NCBI GenBank assembly: GCA_001931875.2
Contig: MSJH02000712.1
Coordinates: 1 to 64,000 of the forward strand
DNA length: 64,000 nucleotides
Source of the DNA: Byssochlamys sp. IMV 00236
Taxonomy: Eukaryota; Ascomycota; Eurotiomycetes; Eurotiales; Thermoascaceae
Direction of reading: 5' to 3'
Shown: in pieces, positions 11,594-22,982 of the stretch
Layout: each line of letters starts with the position of its first letter
Position numbering within the stretch: the first letter of the stretch is position 1
Program-made: the position numbers and the translations under genes
Notes under the pieces: generated by a model
What the model saw: the letters and a program-made list of their open reading frames with translations, nothing else
Database searches by the model: none
What the model was told of the DNA's origin: nothing

Positions 11594-12970
11594 TTCGACG
11601 GTTGATCTGAGATGTTTCGAAAATGGAATCGAAACTGCGAAATGGAGCTGTCGCGAATATACATACTATTTTTCACAGTAGAGTTGGGCCGCGTGTCAGA
11701 GGGATTTGGCGGAGTGGCTTGGCGCCATTTACAAGATCAGATAAAATAAACGGTCCTGGGGCTAATCATATGTGAGGCTGATAATCAAGCATCACTTTAG
11801 CGCGGACATCAAACAGTCTTTTGTTATCTGACCAACTAGGTAGACAGCTTGGGGTCCGCTGACGCGTCCTTTTATGGCGATAGAGATTGTCGCTATTGAC
11901 GGTTATTTAGAGCAATAAGTATAGAGTGTGGTGTTTTCGACGACTACTTCCCAGAACAATTAGGTATTGCTTGCTACGTCAAAAGTGGAATATATGGTTA
12001 ATAGGATTCGAATAATATTTAGAGAAAAAACATACGACAAGCATAGAAAATGCTCAGCCCTACTGAGCGTTACATCGAGTGATAAATAGTGGCTTAAGCG
12101 GGGGGAAGCCCCGCCGCCAGCGATAGGCGTTTCGACCAGATAAAGTAAATTTTAACGGCGCTTGCCACAAACTAAACAGCCTGCATTTCTGCATGTTTGG
12201 CGCTATGTGAAAGCTGGACATAAAGCTACAATAATAACCATGTCGATTTCGAAATGCATACTCACTTCTCTCTGCTTGTAAATCGTTTAAGTAGGGAATG
12301 GATGACATCATACCCAGTTCTGACTACCTACCTAGGTACCTACTCAGATAATCAGTTAAGTACCTAACTAGGCAAGCGAGAGGATACCTCTTTGGATAAA
12401 CTAGCCCTGGCATATTGTTTAAAAACGGTATACACGCAAATCGAGTTCTGAGAAACAGCATAGTCCGTGGAATTATTGACCAGTATGTTAGACAAGTCAC
12501 GTTGGATATGGAAAATACTCGTAACCAGAGTGTCAGATTATGGTTCCTTCCCCCATGCGTCTTTCAACTGCTTTTCCCATTATTTGTTTGCAATATCCAC
12601 AGGTTTACCAAATTTCTCCGAGGCCTCGCACAAAGTCTTCGCCCAAGACTGAGCATTAGTGGCCTTGCCAACTTGCGTTATTAAGAAAGAGTACAATGCA
12701 ACGCAACGCGACAGAAGTCGAGAACTTTCTCCTGATTATGGAGTTGGCCCTCAGGACAGAAGGATAGCAATCTCACATCTTGCAATCGTTCAAATTTCCA
12801 TTTTATTACTTGAACATATGTGCGAGAAAAAGAGAAAACGAGACTCGCATCCTGAACCAGCCACTCTTTTCGCATAGCGAGTAATTACTGTCATAGCAAG
12901 TAAAGCGAGCGCTGCAGGAAATCATGAAGCCTACCTATCCAGGATAGACTTCCCTCAGCCTCAACTAGGA
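11594..12970. other. Intergenic; promoter of YDEL gene
   Basis: AT-rich. It contains palindromic CCTACCTAGGTACC-type runs (12328-12345), as seen several times in this window. Short frames on both strands show no domain or splice support. No gene called. Confidence 0.45.
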
Positions 12971-14277
12971 TTACAAGTAGACACTTTGCATTAATTCCCA
13001 GAGGCCCCGGTCATACGGCTCAATAGACTCGTGAATATTGTTTTCCGAGTCTGCGACAGCGCGTATAGACTTGTCAGTGGCGGCAGAGTGCAGTATAGGC
13101 ACTGTCTTGTTTTCCAGATCAAACATCGTCAATTGGCGAGTGTCCCCAATTCTATCAGATGCCATATGTCGTGTGAACAAAGTGATAGATCGTTCAAAGT
13201 CCACTTGTTTATCAAAATCGTACAGCTTAGACTTTTTGATAACAAGTCCGCTGTCTGTGACGTGAGCCTGCAAGATCCTTCCTTTGAGAGAGCCCATAAA
13301 CGAGACGAGCATTACCTGCAATCATTGCGTAACGATAGTTAATTTATAGTCTTTATTCAAAGGAAGGGGCCATAAAATGCGCTTACGGGAGGAATGCAAT
13401 GCTCTTCGAGATGTCCATGTCCCAATTGTGTGATCATAGCAGCAAGGATCGTCGAAACTTCTGCTCGTGAGATCTTTTCATCGGCGACGTATTCGTGCTC
13501 AATCATAACAATGATATGTGGCTCACTGATACGAATATCCCAACGCGCTGCGCAATATCCGTCTGTGATATCGAATAAACGTCCGAATTTACCCTTGCTA
13601 TGAAGCTGGCCGGCACGATCAACCATACCGAAAAGGTCATCGTGGAATATTTCCGGAGAAAGTGCCCTAAGACATAAATAATTAGAAGATATTCTTTTTT
13701 CCCCCCTTCTATTAAGTAGAGCAGGAGACACCCACATATGCTTCCAATTCGCTTCTTGATGGAGATATGTCTTATCACCTTTGGGAGAGATTCGCCGACA
13801 CTGGCTGAATAGCCAGTTGAGTTCAGATATAAGGCTTTCAGGATTTCTTTGTGCCCGAAATCCAGTCAGTGTCTCCCTGCTCTCGTCCCAGGAATCAAAC
13901 CCATCTAGGAAGCGCTCTGTAGCTGGATCGCTTTTATCGAAGGGAAAGGATTTTAACCGATCAGATGGCATAGGACTGAAAAAGCAGGAAGAATCATTGT
14001 TTGCGGGATGATCATTTTCCTCCAGTGGCAGGTCAAGTAAATTGATGTATAAGGAGCTTGCAGCGTCGTTCTCCAAGTATAAATCTTCGTCGCCTTTCAT
14101 CAAAATGGACGTCAATATGACTCTTAGACTCTCACGAGTTGTGCTGCGCGCAACATCTTTGATCACAGTGGCGGCAGATGCGTCCTTCTCACGCTTTTTG
14201 GGGAATTTTCTAAGGTCCAAACTCGAACTGATACTTTTGAGAACTTGACGACCTTTCAGGCGAATGGATGATGCCAT
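12971..14277 (-). CDS. Hypothetical protein, fungal lineage-restricted family
   Basis: Three exons are proposed: 14277-13736, 13666-13387 and 13315-12971, giving 388 aa. The second intron (13386-13316, gtaagc...ttgcag) is clear. The first (13735-13667) is a multiple of three without stops and is inferred from its AT-richness and splice ends; it could be retained. The C-terminal half holds IRISEPHIIVMIEHEYVADE, a helix with AAMITQLGHGH, then VSFMGSLKGRILQAH and GLVIKKSKLYDF. I recognise this pattern from uncharacterised proteins of Eurotiales, without a known role. Nothing indicates export or membrane insertion. It lies in tandem with another orphan gene at 15176. Confidence 0.65.
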
Positions 14278-15175
14278 GGCCAGTTCAACTCTATGTATAT
14301 GGAGAGGCGAAGTAGAGTAAGAGCTGGGGATAAAAGGACAGGATAGTATCTGGTGCGAAGGATGTGTTCTATCGCAAGATTCCTAACGGAAGCTGTGGGC
14401 TTTGTGCGGATAGTTATATGCTCAGCGCTGCCTGAAGCTGACTCATCCATGTTCAAAGAGGATATCATCCTCATCCCACGAGCAGTACCTACCTAATATA
14501 TCATGGAATTTACAATATTCTGCGCAAGTAATTATGGACTGGTCATAATGAGATCACTGCTTTCCAGCATTCCACAAGGTATCCCATGTAAAGTCCAACT
14601 ACATTGAACTAGCTAGTACTGCTACCCGGTAGTACGCATATCAACATATTCCTCTATATCTGGCCCTCGGAGGCAAAATGAATGAAAACTGATATCGAGA
14701 ATGGTATCCCACGTTTTATTATCTCAGAATGCCTTGAGATCGATAAGTACAAGAACCTCAGATACAGCCCTCGTCTCTGTTTCAGACTGCGTTCCACAGA
14801 CAGAACAAATTGTACGAATTATAATAACTGCAGATAAACATTTATATGTCTTCTGTTTCGAGTAGCAAAAGTGCGACATGCATGTTGGAGGAAACATATT
14901 GACTAAAATACGTGCTGGCCTAAATACTTAGAGCTCGTCTTAGCTTCGCCAGCCTGGCTACTAGACTCCAGCACCACGGTGAGGTGCGAGCTTATTGCTG
15001 GAGGGGGTACTTCTTCAGTACCAGGTAACACTTTTTCAGTGTGAAATAGCACTTATTCAGCGCATGATATCACTTATTCAGTGACGGATAACACTTGTTC
15101 AGTGCCAGGTACAACTTCTTCAGCGGTGTTCATGCAGTAACTAGAGTTGCCAAGCATTAGTTAAGTACCTGCTAC
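14278..15175. other. Intergenic with 21-bp minisatellite
   Basis: Upstream region of the 12971 gene and downstream region of the 15176 gene. Apart from the tandem repeats at 15009-15134 no feature is supported. Confidence 0.5.
15009..15134. repeat. Six tandem 21-bp repeats (ACTTNTTCAG core)
   Basis: Six head-to-tail units of exactly 21 bp start at 15009, 15030, 15051, 15072, 15093 and 15114. Each opens with ACTT(C/T/A/G)TTCAG and has a variable second half often ending GGTAAC or similar. The core is strongly kept while the tail drifts. It lies 42-167 bp past the stop of the minus-strand gene at 15176, so it may be transcribed in that gene's 3' UTR. Confidence 0.9.
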
Positions 15176-16322
15176 TCAGTTTCTCGGTAGCGCTTTCGCC
15201 GCCAGTGTAATGGATATCACAAGAGTCGCGAACATATTCATGTCTTCCGCGCTGTCAATTTTGAAGGGGCCGTATGTCTGTATTGCTGCGTATTTCCAGG
15301 CAGGGTTGGCGACAGAGGGCATCTGAAGGTACTCGAGGTACAGCTGGTCAAGAAACGCGAACGACAGGAAGATTTCATGTGCATCTTGGGAAATTATGAG
15401 CGGACTAAGGCACCAAAAAGTAGAGCGTCAGTTTGTCACAAGTTTGCAAGGGAATGAATCATACATACTGCCCGTCTAGGAAAGGAGTGCTTCGGTAAGA
15501 GCTCTTCAACCAGCAGACTAGCTCCGCAGCCTCCTGCATGGGAATCGCATTTGGCTCCTGGCGCCTCTTTCGTTTCTTAACTTCAAGAATGGCCAAAGTT
15601 TCCCCCGTATTGAGCCTTCGAAGACTGCCGTCTGTAATTGCAGTAAAAGAAGTGTCTTTCGAGAACGAGGCCTTCTCGGCCAGTGGATCATACACAAACT
15701 CACAATTGCGATCATCGACTAGCCATGCTAGCTCCCTGAGGAATACCACAAGCGCTGAGTTGACCGTAGCTTCCGTTTCGATTTCTGCCTCTTCATTGGC
15801 AGTGTTCGCCAACGTGTCTTCCTCATCCGGACGACGTTTGCTTCCAAACACAGACCTTTTCGATAAGTGTTCAGCATCTCTATGTACAGCGCCCTTCTTA
15901 CTAGAAACGTATGATGGACTGCAAAGCTCTTGCATGTCTTTCAATATTCTGAGAGATGAAGGAAAGAATGGATGGTCCCTGGAGATGTCCTCTATCGACA
16001 GTTGATGTACGAGAAGGCCCAGATATTTCTGGAAGTCGTCGAATCTTCCCAAGATATCTTGGGCTTCTCTCCAAAACATGTGTAGACCATACTGAGCCAG
16101 ATCTCGGTCGACCAGACGGGTTGCAGTTGCAATTCGAGGGAAGACGATATGAAACGCGAGGAACTGCATCTGAGTTACTTTGGACCCAGAGAGAAGCCAT
16201 TTACCGGGGAGATCATGGATAGACTTATTGAAAAGACCTGCCTCCTTCAGGAGTGCTTGCAACTCCGCCAGGTTTCCTGGAATGGAGAAGAAAGGGATAT
16301 CGGGATGCTTGTCAGATGCCAT
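15176..16322 (-). CDS. Hypothetical protein, putative PD-(D/E)XK-like fold
   Basis: Two exons, 16322-15469 and 15404-15176, with intron 15468-15405 (gtatgt...cttag); 360 aa. The C-terminal third has TAITDGSLRRL, then GETLAILEVKKRKR, then QEAAELVCWL, and in exon 2 LIISQDAHEIFLSFAFLDQLY and YGPFKID. An acidic residue followed by an E-V-K strand and a Gln/Glu helix is the layout of PD-(D/E)XK nuclease-like domains. I recall the same QE..E/QM..W and ISQD+HEIYL motifs in many uncharacterised Eurotiales proteins. The N-terminal half is helical and unassigned. The fold is an inference. The gene is divergent from the zinc-knuckle gene at 16675 and shares a 352-bp promoter with it. Confidence 0.7.
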
Positions 16323-16674
16323 GTTTATGCGTGCTTAAAGATGAAGGCAGTCTGCCAGAGTTATGAAATCCACAGAAAATAGAAGTCTTAAGAGTATCAT
16401 GGAGGTTAGGAACAGAAGGTGGTGACCGAGTTCTAATGTGTTTCATTCAGCAATAGATGCTTTACCAACACAACAGGGAACGCACCCTTTTCTTTATTCT
16501 TCACCTTGCTTCCTTTTCTTCTTCTTCCTCTCACCTTTTTTCCTCTCACCTTTCTTCCTCTTACCTTACGTCCCTTACTGTCGTCCCTTATTTTTGTCCC
16601 TTACTATTCTTCCCTCACCATTCTTCACGATTACCTTGATTATTGACACTAGCTGTTGGGCATCCACGAAGACA
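16323..16674. promoter_or_regulatory. Bidirectional intergenic promoter region
   Basis: 352 bp between two divergently oriented start codons. The right half, 16500-16640, is a strong C/T tract on the plus strand (TTCTTCTTCCTCTC type), the usual fungal signal next to a transcription start for the gene at 16675. Confidence 0.5.
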
Positions 16675-17368
16675 ATGTCGGGTACTACGGATATTCCCAG
16701 TGTCGCCAATACCCAAGTAGCCTCTTCTGGGTCAGATGGCAAAAAACCTGGTCGTGATGGAGGCGATCGTCGAGGTGGCGGGACCAATACCAGACGACTA
16801 AGGAAGAAGAAGGTATAGATATCTCTGAATACCTCTACTCCATACTTTAATATAATACTTATATCTGTGGTACCAGTGGTGCGAATTTTGTCGGACCTCA
16901 TCTCACGGTCCCGAAACCTGTAACATGCGTAGAGCTTTACTCATCCTGGTAAGTACTATTGTCAGTACTTATCTTATTATGAGTCTAATCTAAAGTATTC
17001 TACTGCAGGGTTCCTGGCAAGGCAGGCGCGGTCCAAACACACAAGCTCGTCGCCGAGAACGCAGGCGACAGCAGCGCGAGCAAGCCCAGCAGCAGCAGCA
17101 GCAGCAGCAACACCAGCAACACCAGCAACACCAGCAACACCAGCAACACCAGCAACAACAGCAACAACAGCAACAACAGCAACAACAGCAACAACAGCAA
17201 CAACAGCAACAACAGCCACAGCAGCCACAGCAACAACAGCAGGAACAGCAGCAGCAGCAGCAGCAGCAGCACCACCACCACCACCACCACTACCAGGAGC
17301 AACAGCTCATCCAGCCCCTGTCACAGGGTCAGGGGTCCCAGACTTGGGAAGATATGATGGACCACTAG
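16675..17368 (+). CDS. CCHC zinc knuckle protein with long Gln/His tract
   Basis: Three exons: 16675-16812, 16877-16948 and 17009-17368, joined by GT...AG introns; 189 aa. Exon 1 codes a Gly/Arg/Lys-rich basic segment (RRGGGTNTRRLRKKK). Exon 2 codes WCEFCRTSSHGPETCNM, an exact C-x2-C-x4-H-x4-C zinc knuckle, a module that binds single-stranded nucleic acid. Exon 3 codes a basic RRRERRRQQR segment, about 70 residues of Gln with regular QQH triplets, a run of seven His, and a short acidic end EDMMDH. The exact knuckle spacing across a splice junction argues for a real gene. It could be a domesticated Gag-derived or RNA-binding protein; no homologue is recognised. The tract may vary in length between strains. 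Confidence 0.7.
17087..17290 (+). repeat. CAG/CAA/CAC coding trinucleotide array
   Basis: Roughly 200 bp of CAG, CAA and CAC codons inside exon 3 of the zinc-knuckle gene. Sub-blocks show higher-order repetition: CAGCAACAC ninemers first, then CAACAG sixmers, then pure CAG and pure CAC runs. Reads as polyGln ending in polyHis. Confidence 0.92.
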
Positions 17369-17939
17369 CCTCTTGCTTTGACGACGAAAGGAGCGATCAT
17401 CGACATGTATTATGAAATTTTAATCAAAGCTCTTGCTACCAGTGACAGTCTTTCTGTTGGCCCATATTATCACAGTAGTAGTAATAGTAGTAATAGTAAT
17501 AGTAGTAGTAGTAGTAGTAGTAGTAGTAAACGTCCAACCTTTACACTAGCTAGTTAACTGGATCGAAAAAGCATCTACCTACATACCTAGGTACTTGGGT
17601 GTCTGCGCACACCTTGGACTGGCACAACAATTACCTGAGCAATAAGAAAGCAGGTATGCATCTGACAAAGTGATGTCACATAAAAATGTTCTTTCCCTTC
17701 AATGTAATTATCAACTCTCTATCAATCAACGATTATGCTGAGCTTCTTCGTGAATTCCCTCACTATGCAGCAACTGTTCAGGTTAAGTACACCATCCTGC
17801 CCAGGCTGGGCTCCCGGCGAGAGGGTCCGCATAGTCACACTTATGATCACTCTTGCGACAGCACCTCCAGCTTATTAGACCACGGGGGCAGTCTGTGTAA
17901 GTGCTGCACGCTGCAGGTCGCGGTTAGCCTTCTGGATGT
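17369..17939. other. Intergenic, 3' ends of two convergent genes
   Basis: Contains the AGT array at 17474-17528 and AT-rich sequence. No gene supported. Confidence 0.5.
17474..17528. repeat. AGT/AAT trinucleotide microsatellite
   Basis: Interrupted then pure AGT units just downstream of the polyGln gene. It is outside any coding frame. Confidence 0.9.
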
Positions 17940-18641
17940 TCAACTCAATGTGTCGATGCAATCGGAACTAATAGCCGAAGGAAGGAGTCTCGTGTCTATA
18001 GGGTGAATCTTACTATCTTGTGCGTGCACTCCACTCTCTTGAGACTTGCAGAGGTCGCTCGGATTTCTCCAGACTATAGGCTCTGTGACTTCCAAGATGA
18101 CGGGGTCGCATGCCGACAGCTGGAGCATCTGGAAGGGATCGGATTCATCAGCGGGAACGACAATGCATCTATCGTCCCAGGAAATGGTGATTTTTCCAAA
18201 AGGGGAGTCTTCCTCGTCGCCCCGGACTATGTAGGCCTTCTTGGCCTCATACTCATAGTTGGTTATGCCGATGGTGTTGTCGTAACTGAAGCTCCAGTAG
18301 TGCTTGGTACCGGACGGGTGCACGTTGTAGATGATATAACCGTCGTCCTTTCTCTCGAACGTCCACTGCGTAGGGTCTTTGTCCTTCATGGCGTACAGGC
18401 GGCCACTTCGATGCACAACTGGAAGAGACTTATCTCCAGCGGTGGCATTCTGAGCAACGTGCATCGTCGCGTGGAATACGTCGCTACACGCTGGGTCATC
18501 CGAATTGGACGAAATTGAATGCCTGCTGGAAGTATGGCTGTTCGACTTCAGGATAGGCTGGTCATAGAGAGAGGCACCAAGACACGAGCCCGCGAGGCCA
18601 AGTGTCATGGCTCCCTGGAGAAGCTGTCGGACGGAAACCAT
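17940..18641 (-). CDS. Small secreted protein, unknown family
   Basis: Intronless, 233 aa. MVSVRQLLQGAMTLGLAGSCLGA is a good signal peptide, cleaved near residue 22-23. The mature part has five cysteines (in ACSD, RCIVV, ACDPV, LCKS and DCID), one NAT sequon and a beta-rich middle (IIYNVHPSGTKHYWSFSYD, GKITISWDDRCIVV). No transmembrane segment follows. The size, the signal peptide and the lack of recognisable family fit an effector-like or cell-surface secreted protein, but no function can be given. A TATA-like ACATATAAG lies on the minus strand about 130 bp upstream of the start. Confidence 0.72.
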   Translation of the reverse strand: MVSVRQLLQGAMTLGLAGSCLGASLYDQPILKSNSHTSSRHSISSNSDDPACSDVFHATMHVAQNATAGDKSLPVVHRSGRLYAMKDKDPTQWTFERKDDGYIIYNVHPSGTKHYWSFSYDNTIGITNYEYEAKKAYIVRGDEEDSPFGKITISWDDRCIVVPADESDPFQMLQLSACDPVILEVTEPIVWRNPSDLCKSQESGVHAQDSKIHPIDTRLLPSAISSDCIDTLS

Positions 18642-20751
18642 TTTGATGAGTTGAAAAATCGACGTTTCCGTAAGTATACTTCAGACGGAGGAAGATAGGA
18701 CAACGAAAGACCGGGAACGTTTGATTTTCGAAACCAAGAAGATCAATCATGCATGAGCTGTGAAGGATGTACTTATATGTGGCAATGGATCGTTTCTTCA
18801 AGAGCTGAACTGAGGTCTAGAATTCATGTCACAGGTAGCTTCTCACCAGCTAACCTGTGACGCAGAGACTACCGATGTCATGCATTCCTGATTTGATCAT
18901 AAGAGCAAAAGATATTCCAAATACTGGGTCTTCTCTATACTTTAATGGGTTAATGATCTCGCGTGTTCAGTGTTTATCGTTCGTCACATCAAGGTTGAAA
19001 GCTTGGATGAACCAGTGGGGCTGGTTAATACATCTTAGATCTGGGGAAGGGTTTACGTACGTGGCTTTGATAGCTTCGGGGATATCGATACTGCTTTCGC
19101 AGCTCAGGAGCTTGAGTGGGTCTTTGTCACTGTAGATTCATATCATTATAAAAGCTCTCAAGGATGGATATGCAGTAAATATGGCATGCTGATTGGAGAC
19201 GAATCAACACAGCATTCTCCAGTCATTCCCACCTTGTATACCTATTTCATATGAGAACCTCCAGGAGCAAGGACACTGCGGAAGCTGGAGTATGAACAAC
19301 CGAGATCTGAGCCGCATCGCGATTCTCATTGGGATGTATTTCCTCTGATCCCTGCTGTACTCAGATTAAGTATGGTAGATCTCTGTGTGGGTCTGGCGTT
19401 GTTCGTGCCCGGTTTGCCGGGTATTAAGTATTAAATATCGTTTGCGGTGGATCTTCCCCCACCCCGAGACGGTCCGAGATGCCCATTCTTATGTCTCAAA
19501 ATCGAGAATAAACGAAAATAAGCGGGATGGTTGTATTGCCGAACTTTTCAATTCTCGAAGATTTCGTATAGATGTGAGGGCCGTATATCCTGTTTCAGGA
19601 AACTGATAAATTGCTAGAATGTTGCATTATGGCCCCCGATTCTATCAGATATCATTGTCACCCATGTTGGCATGGCCGTTGATGGATTTAGAAAGTATTA
19701 CATTAAGTGAAAGGAAATTTCATGTGACATCACTCTATCGCATTCATACTTACTTTCTTGTTGATCAGGTAACCATTTGTAGGCGCCCAAGTACCATATG
19801 TAGCTAGATACTTTTTCAGCCTAGTTAACTAGTAGAGGTGAGGTCACTGTAGCGTAAATGTTTCTTCTGAGGGTAAGGATATTCGAGAAGGCAACCTTGG
19901 TATGTATTCCAGTACATATGGTAGTATCCTTTGCACCGGGTCGTGCCCTATCTGCGTACGCATTTTGACTGTTTTCATGAAGTCTCCTTTAGTCGATATC
20001 TTTTCCCTTCACTATGCTTCTCCGGTCTAGAGCTCCTTCAGAGCTATCCCTGATCGCAGGTGGCTGCTCCTTAGTTTATAGCCGAACATAGCCACTGTAG
20101 TGATTTTGGCATTGGAAGGCTCCCGTTGTAGACCCTATTTGGCTTATCCAATACTGGAATACGCAGTAACTACTGCATCAGAGAAGTTGTATGTACCATT
20201 CGATCCCTGGAAAAACATAGCCTTTCTCCGTCCCATAGCTCTTATCAATAATGTCAGTACTTTCAATTAAACTGACAACCATGTTGCGAAAGTAGGTTTT
20301 TCTTGGCCAAGCCTACAGCCGTGTTGGTGAAGGACCACGGTTGAGCTAATCCTCTTATATTCAGGTGTAAGTAGCCCAGAAGTCTCTCCGAAGGGGTTCG
20401 TCTCTGATATTCAGTTGCCTATGGTCAAGATGAACATGATAACGTCAGCTCCCGACGAATAGATATTACCGCTCGGTACAGATCACCAATGCTTGTTATG
20501 TTGTACAGTATCAACTAAGATCAACCGTAGCAGGGCGAGGTAACCATGGGAAAATCAAGGTTCGGGCAGCCTGTGGCAGTTTAGGTAGATCCACTGTGCC
20601 AATCGAACTGCTGAATCCCACTGTCTGTGATACTGGGAATAATCCAATGGTCCGTTAAGATTGTTGAAGGCGAGATACTTCTCTTTGACTAAGCCTTAGG
20701 TACCATAACTATGTATGGTAGTTAACATTAGCCATCCGTCTTCCAATCTGA
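18642..20751. other. Gene-poor stretch
   Basis: About 2.1 kb with only short, unsupported frames and no repeat structure I could see. It ends at the P450 relic, so it may contain further decayed sequence that cannot be recognised by eye. Confidence 0.4.
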
Positions 20752-21413
20752 TCGTTTCATCCTCTCATCTTACTGTTTAGTTATTCTACTGATGACTTGG
20801 CTGTGGATATAGTTCCTGATTTCCATCCACGGCTTGCATTGGTGCTGGCTTCCACGCTGATCGCTATCGCATTTATCGTCGTCAGGCGTTTCTTTATCCG
20901 GCGTCAATTCGCACCTCGCCATGGTTTCCAACCAGTGGCAAGATCCGTGAACGAAGATCCTTTTTTGGCACTCGATAAATACATTACTATGGATCATCCG
21001 CGCTCTCCGACAAGGGGGTTGCGAGCTTTTTCGTATCTACGGGAACACATTTACACTGACGAAGTTGCGGTGTCGTGCAATTTTGACCGTGGAGCCGAAA
21101 ATATCAAAACAATCCTATTGGTATCAATTAATTTTAGGTAGGAACTACGGCATTGGTCACCCCCTTGAACCGTTCAAGCCACTATTAGGGACAGGGTATT
21201 TTTGATACTGATGGCGAGCGTTTAATCGGTTCGTCGTCTCTCGCGGATTGGCCCTGACCGCGTCCTTCGTGGGAATCAGACGACAACACTTGAAGTTACT
21301 AGTAATCGTCTCTAGATATAATTCGCTATCTTTCACCGCTTCTGTTTCGTCAGCAGCCCTCGAGAGCGCGTTGAGCCTTCGATATAGCATAGGAGAGAAG
21401 GCAAACCTCAACA
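20752..21413 (+). pseudogene. Decayed N-terminal fragment of a cytochrome P450
   Basis: An open stretch without ATG reads as a P450 membrane anchor (LALVLASTLIAIAFIVVRRFF), a hinge (RHGFQPVARSVNEDPFLALD) and then ENIKTILL. The familiar continuation YGIGHPLEPFKPLLG and FDTDGER is present at about 21147-21215, but only after a stop and in shifted frames. Further along, SFVGIRRQHLKLL at about 21260-21305 resembles the helix-C segment that follows in CYP52/CYP539-like alkane and fatty-acid hydroxylases. The I-helix and the haem-binding Cys region are absent. Several frameshifts and stops show it is a relic. Family level is inferred from motif order only. Confidence 0.7.
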
Positions 21414-22205
21414 TTGAATAACTATATCCGAATGACCTCTTCTAATATACGCAAGACGAGAAATGCCACGTCCAAATCTTACAACTCCCTGGATTCATCA
21501 GGGGCCTACTTCGCGGAAGTAAAGTATCAGCCACGTCTTGATGCAAACCTGATATCGAACACGCAAGATCCCGTTTTTGAAATGTTGACACCGACATTTA
21601 GCTACTGTAACTAGCAATCGGCGACTCAAGGATTGTCGATGCAGGGAGATCGGCGATCGGGTAGAGTGGTCGCAGGTGCAGACCGCAATTCTGAACTGCC
21701 CAATGTTATCGCGCGAATACAGCCACCCTTGAATGCATTTCATCTTGAGACAAGGATGGACGACAGCCAGTTGCACATAAAACTCCTTACACATGGAATG
21801 TTGAGTCTACTTTCCAATTGGCAAGTATACATGCGGTACGTCATCACCTATAGTAGTTATGGACAATTTACTCTCTAGAACTTACAAGGACGCGATCGTA
21901 AACTTCTGCAATATTTCACTGTCTCAGTTTCACGGCTGCTTGAATATCAAGATCTAATCCTTGCAGACGTCTAAACTATTACTATTGCTTTGAAAGTTGA
22001 GATTATATATAAAACACAGCTACTAGAAATCTAATTACAATCTTAAATGTAGAAATAACATCGCTGAAAAGTACAGATTCGATAACAGGATAAGATATCA
22101 AATGTCGTAAATGCATGATTTCACCGAGATGGTCTCCAGACCGCATTAGTTTCGCTGAAGTCTTTGACTGGGTATATAGAAATCTCGTCCTCTCCCCATG
22201 GTCAT
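21414..22205. other. Intergenic after the P450 relic
   Basis: No further P450 motifs (ExxR, FGGGPRxCxG type) were found. AT-rich towards 22000. No gene supported. Confidence 0.45.
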
Positions 22206-22982
22206 CTAAGAGGTGCGAGCTTGAGAGACGTGGCTTGCGCGACCCGTGGCTTCGTCAAAGATATTGTAGCCGTAGTCAGCAGCGTTAGGCGGGGTGTACA
22301 CTGAAAAGAACAATTGTCAGATTGCTTTCGCGTTAATATTCGCATTCTGGGGACTTACAGTGTAAAGAGACCGCCACCTGGGAGCTGCTGGGATTGTGTA
22401 CTCGATGGAGACCGATCTTATCCGAGATATATGTCACTTCATTCGCTCCGTAGGTAGTCGATGATTTGACGGTCAGTGGCTTCGTATGACCAGGTTCATT
22501 ATCGGGAGTTTCGTAAACGGTTTCATGCAATTCTCCACTCAGGACCTTCATGATGCAGTGCGCGTCTGCGTGGTCGTGGATAGGGGAGCCCTTTCCGGGA
22601 TTCCATACAAGAAGAAGCTACGAGGACGAGGTCAGTTCAGTTCTGATTAGGTATATAGAAGGAGAGGATGTTAGGGTCGACTCACAATATTAGCCTTGTG
22701 GTTGATATTCTCAATAGCGTTGCGTGTGTAGTTCTTGCTGCGGTCGTTGTAGAAGTAACTGATCCAATCACTTGGATCTGAAATGTACTTCTGTGCCAGG
22801 GATATCAAGTATTGAGAATCGACATCTTCAGAAGAGATGCCACCGGATTCTCCTAGATGCTGCTTGACGTCTCGTATAAGGCCCTGGAGACTGTATCGTT
22901 CCGGGGGCGAATAACAAGGAGAGTACAGGTCCTTGTTTGTAGCAGCCGTGGCGGAGCTCGTGGACAGGACGGAGGTCGACAT
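22206..22982 (-). CDS. Cysteine dioxygenase
   Basis: Oxidises L-cysteine to cysteine sulfinate, the first step of cysteine catabolism towards taurine/sulfate and pyruvate. Three exons, 22982-22686, 22617-22359 and 22300-22206; 216 aa, the usual size. The cupin signature SPIHDHADAHCIMK gives iron ligands H113 and H115, and H170 (GLHRVHN) is the third. C120 and Y187 (SLHLYTPP) match the Cys-Tyr pair that forms the thioether cofactor in animal enzymes. The second splice junction places LY next to SLH, so the intron is well supported. A TATA box lies about 90 bp upstream. The next gene is a Zn2Cys6 regulator on the same strand, a possible local regulator. Confidence 0.93.

Noticed and set aside
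15009..15134. CRISPR-like array
   Set aside because: Units are contiguous 21-bp repeats without spacers, and the genome is eukaryotic.
17000..17302. Poly-Leu and poly-Val/Ala frames on the minus strand
   Set aside because: They are the complement of the CAG/CAA/CAC array of the zinc-knuckle gene.
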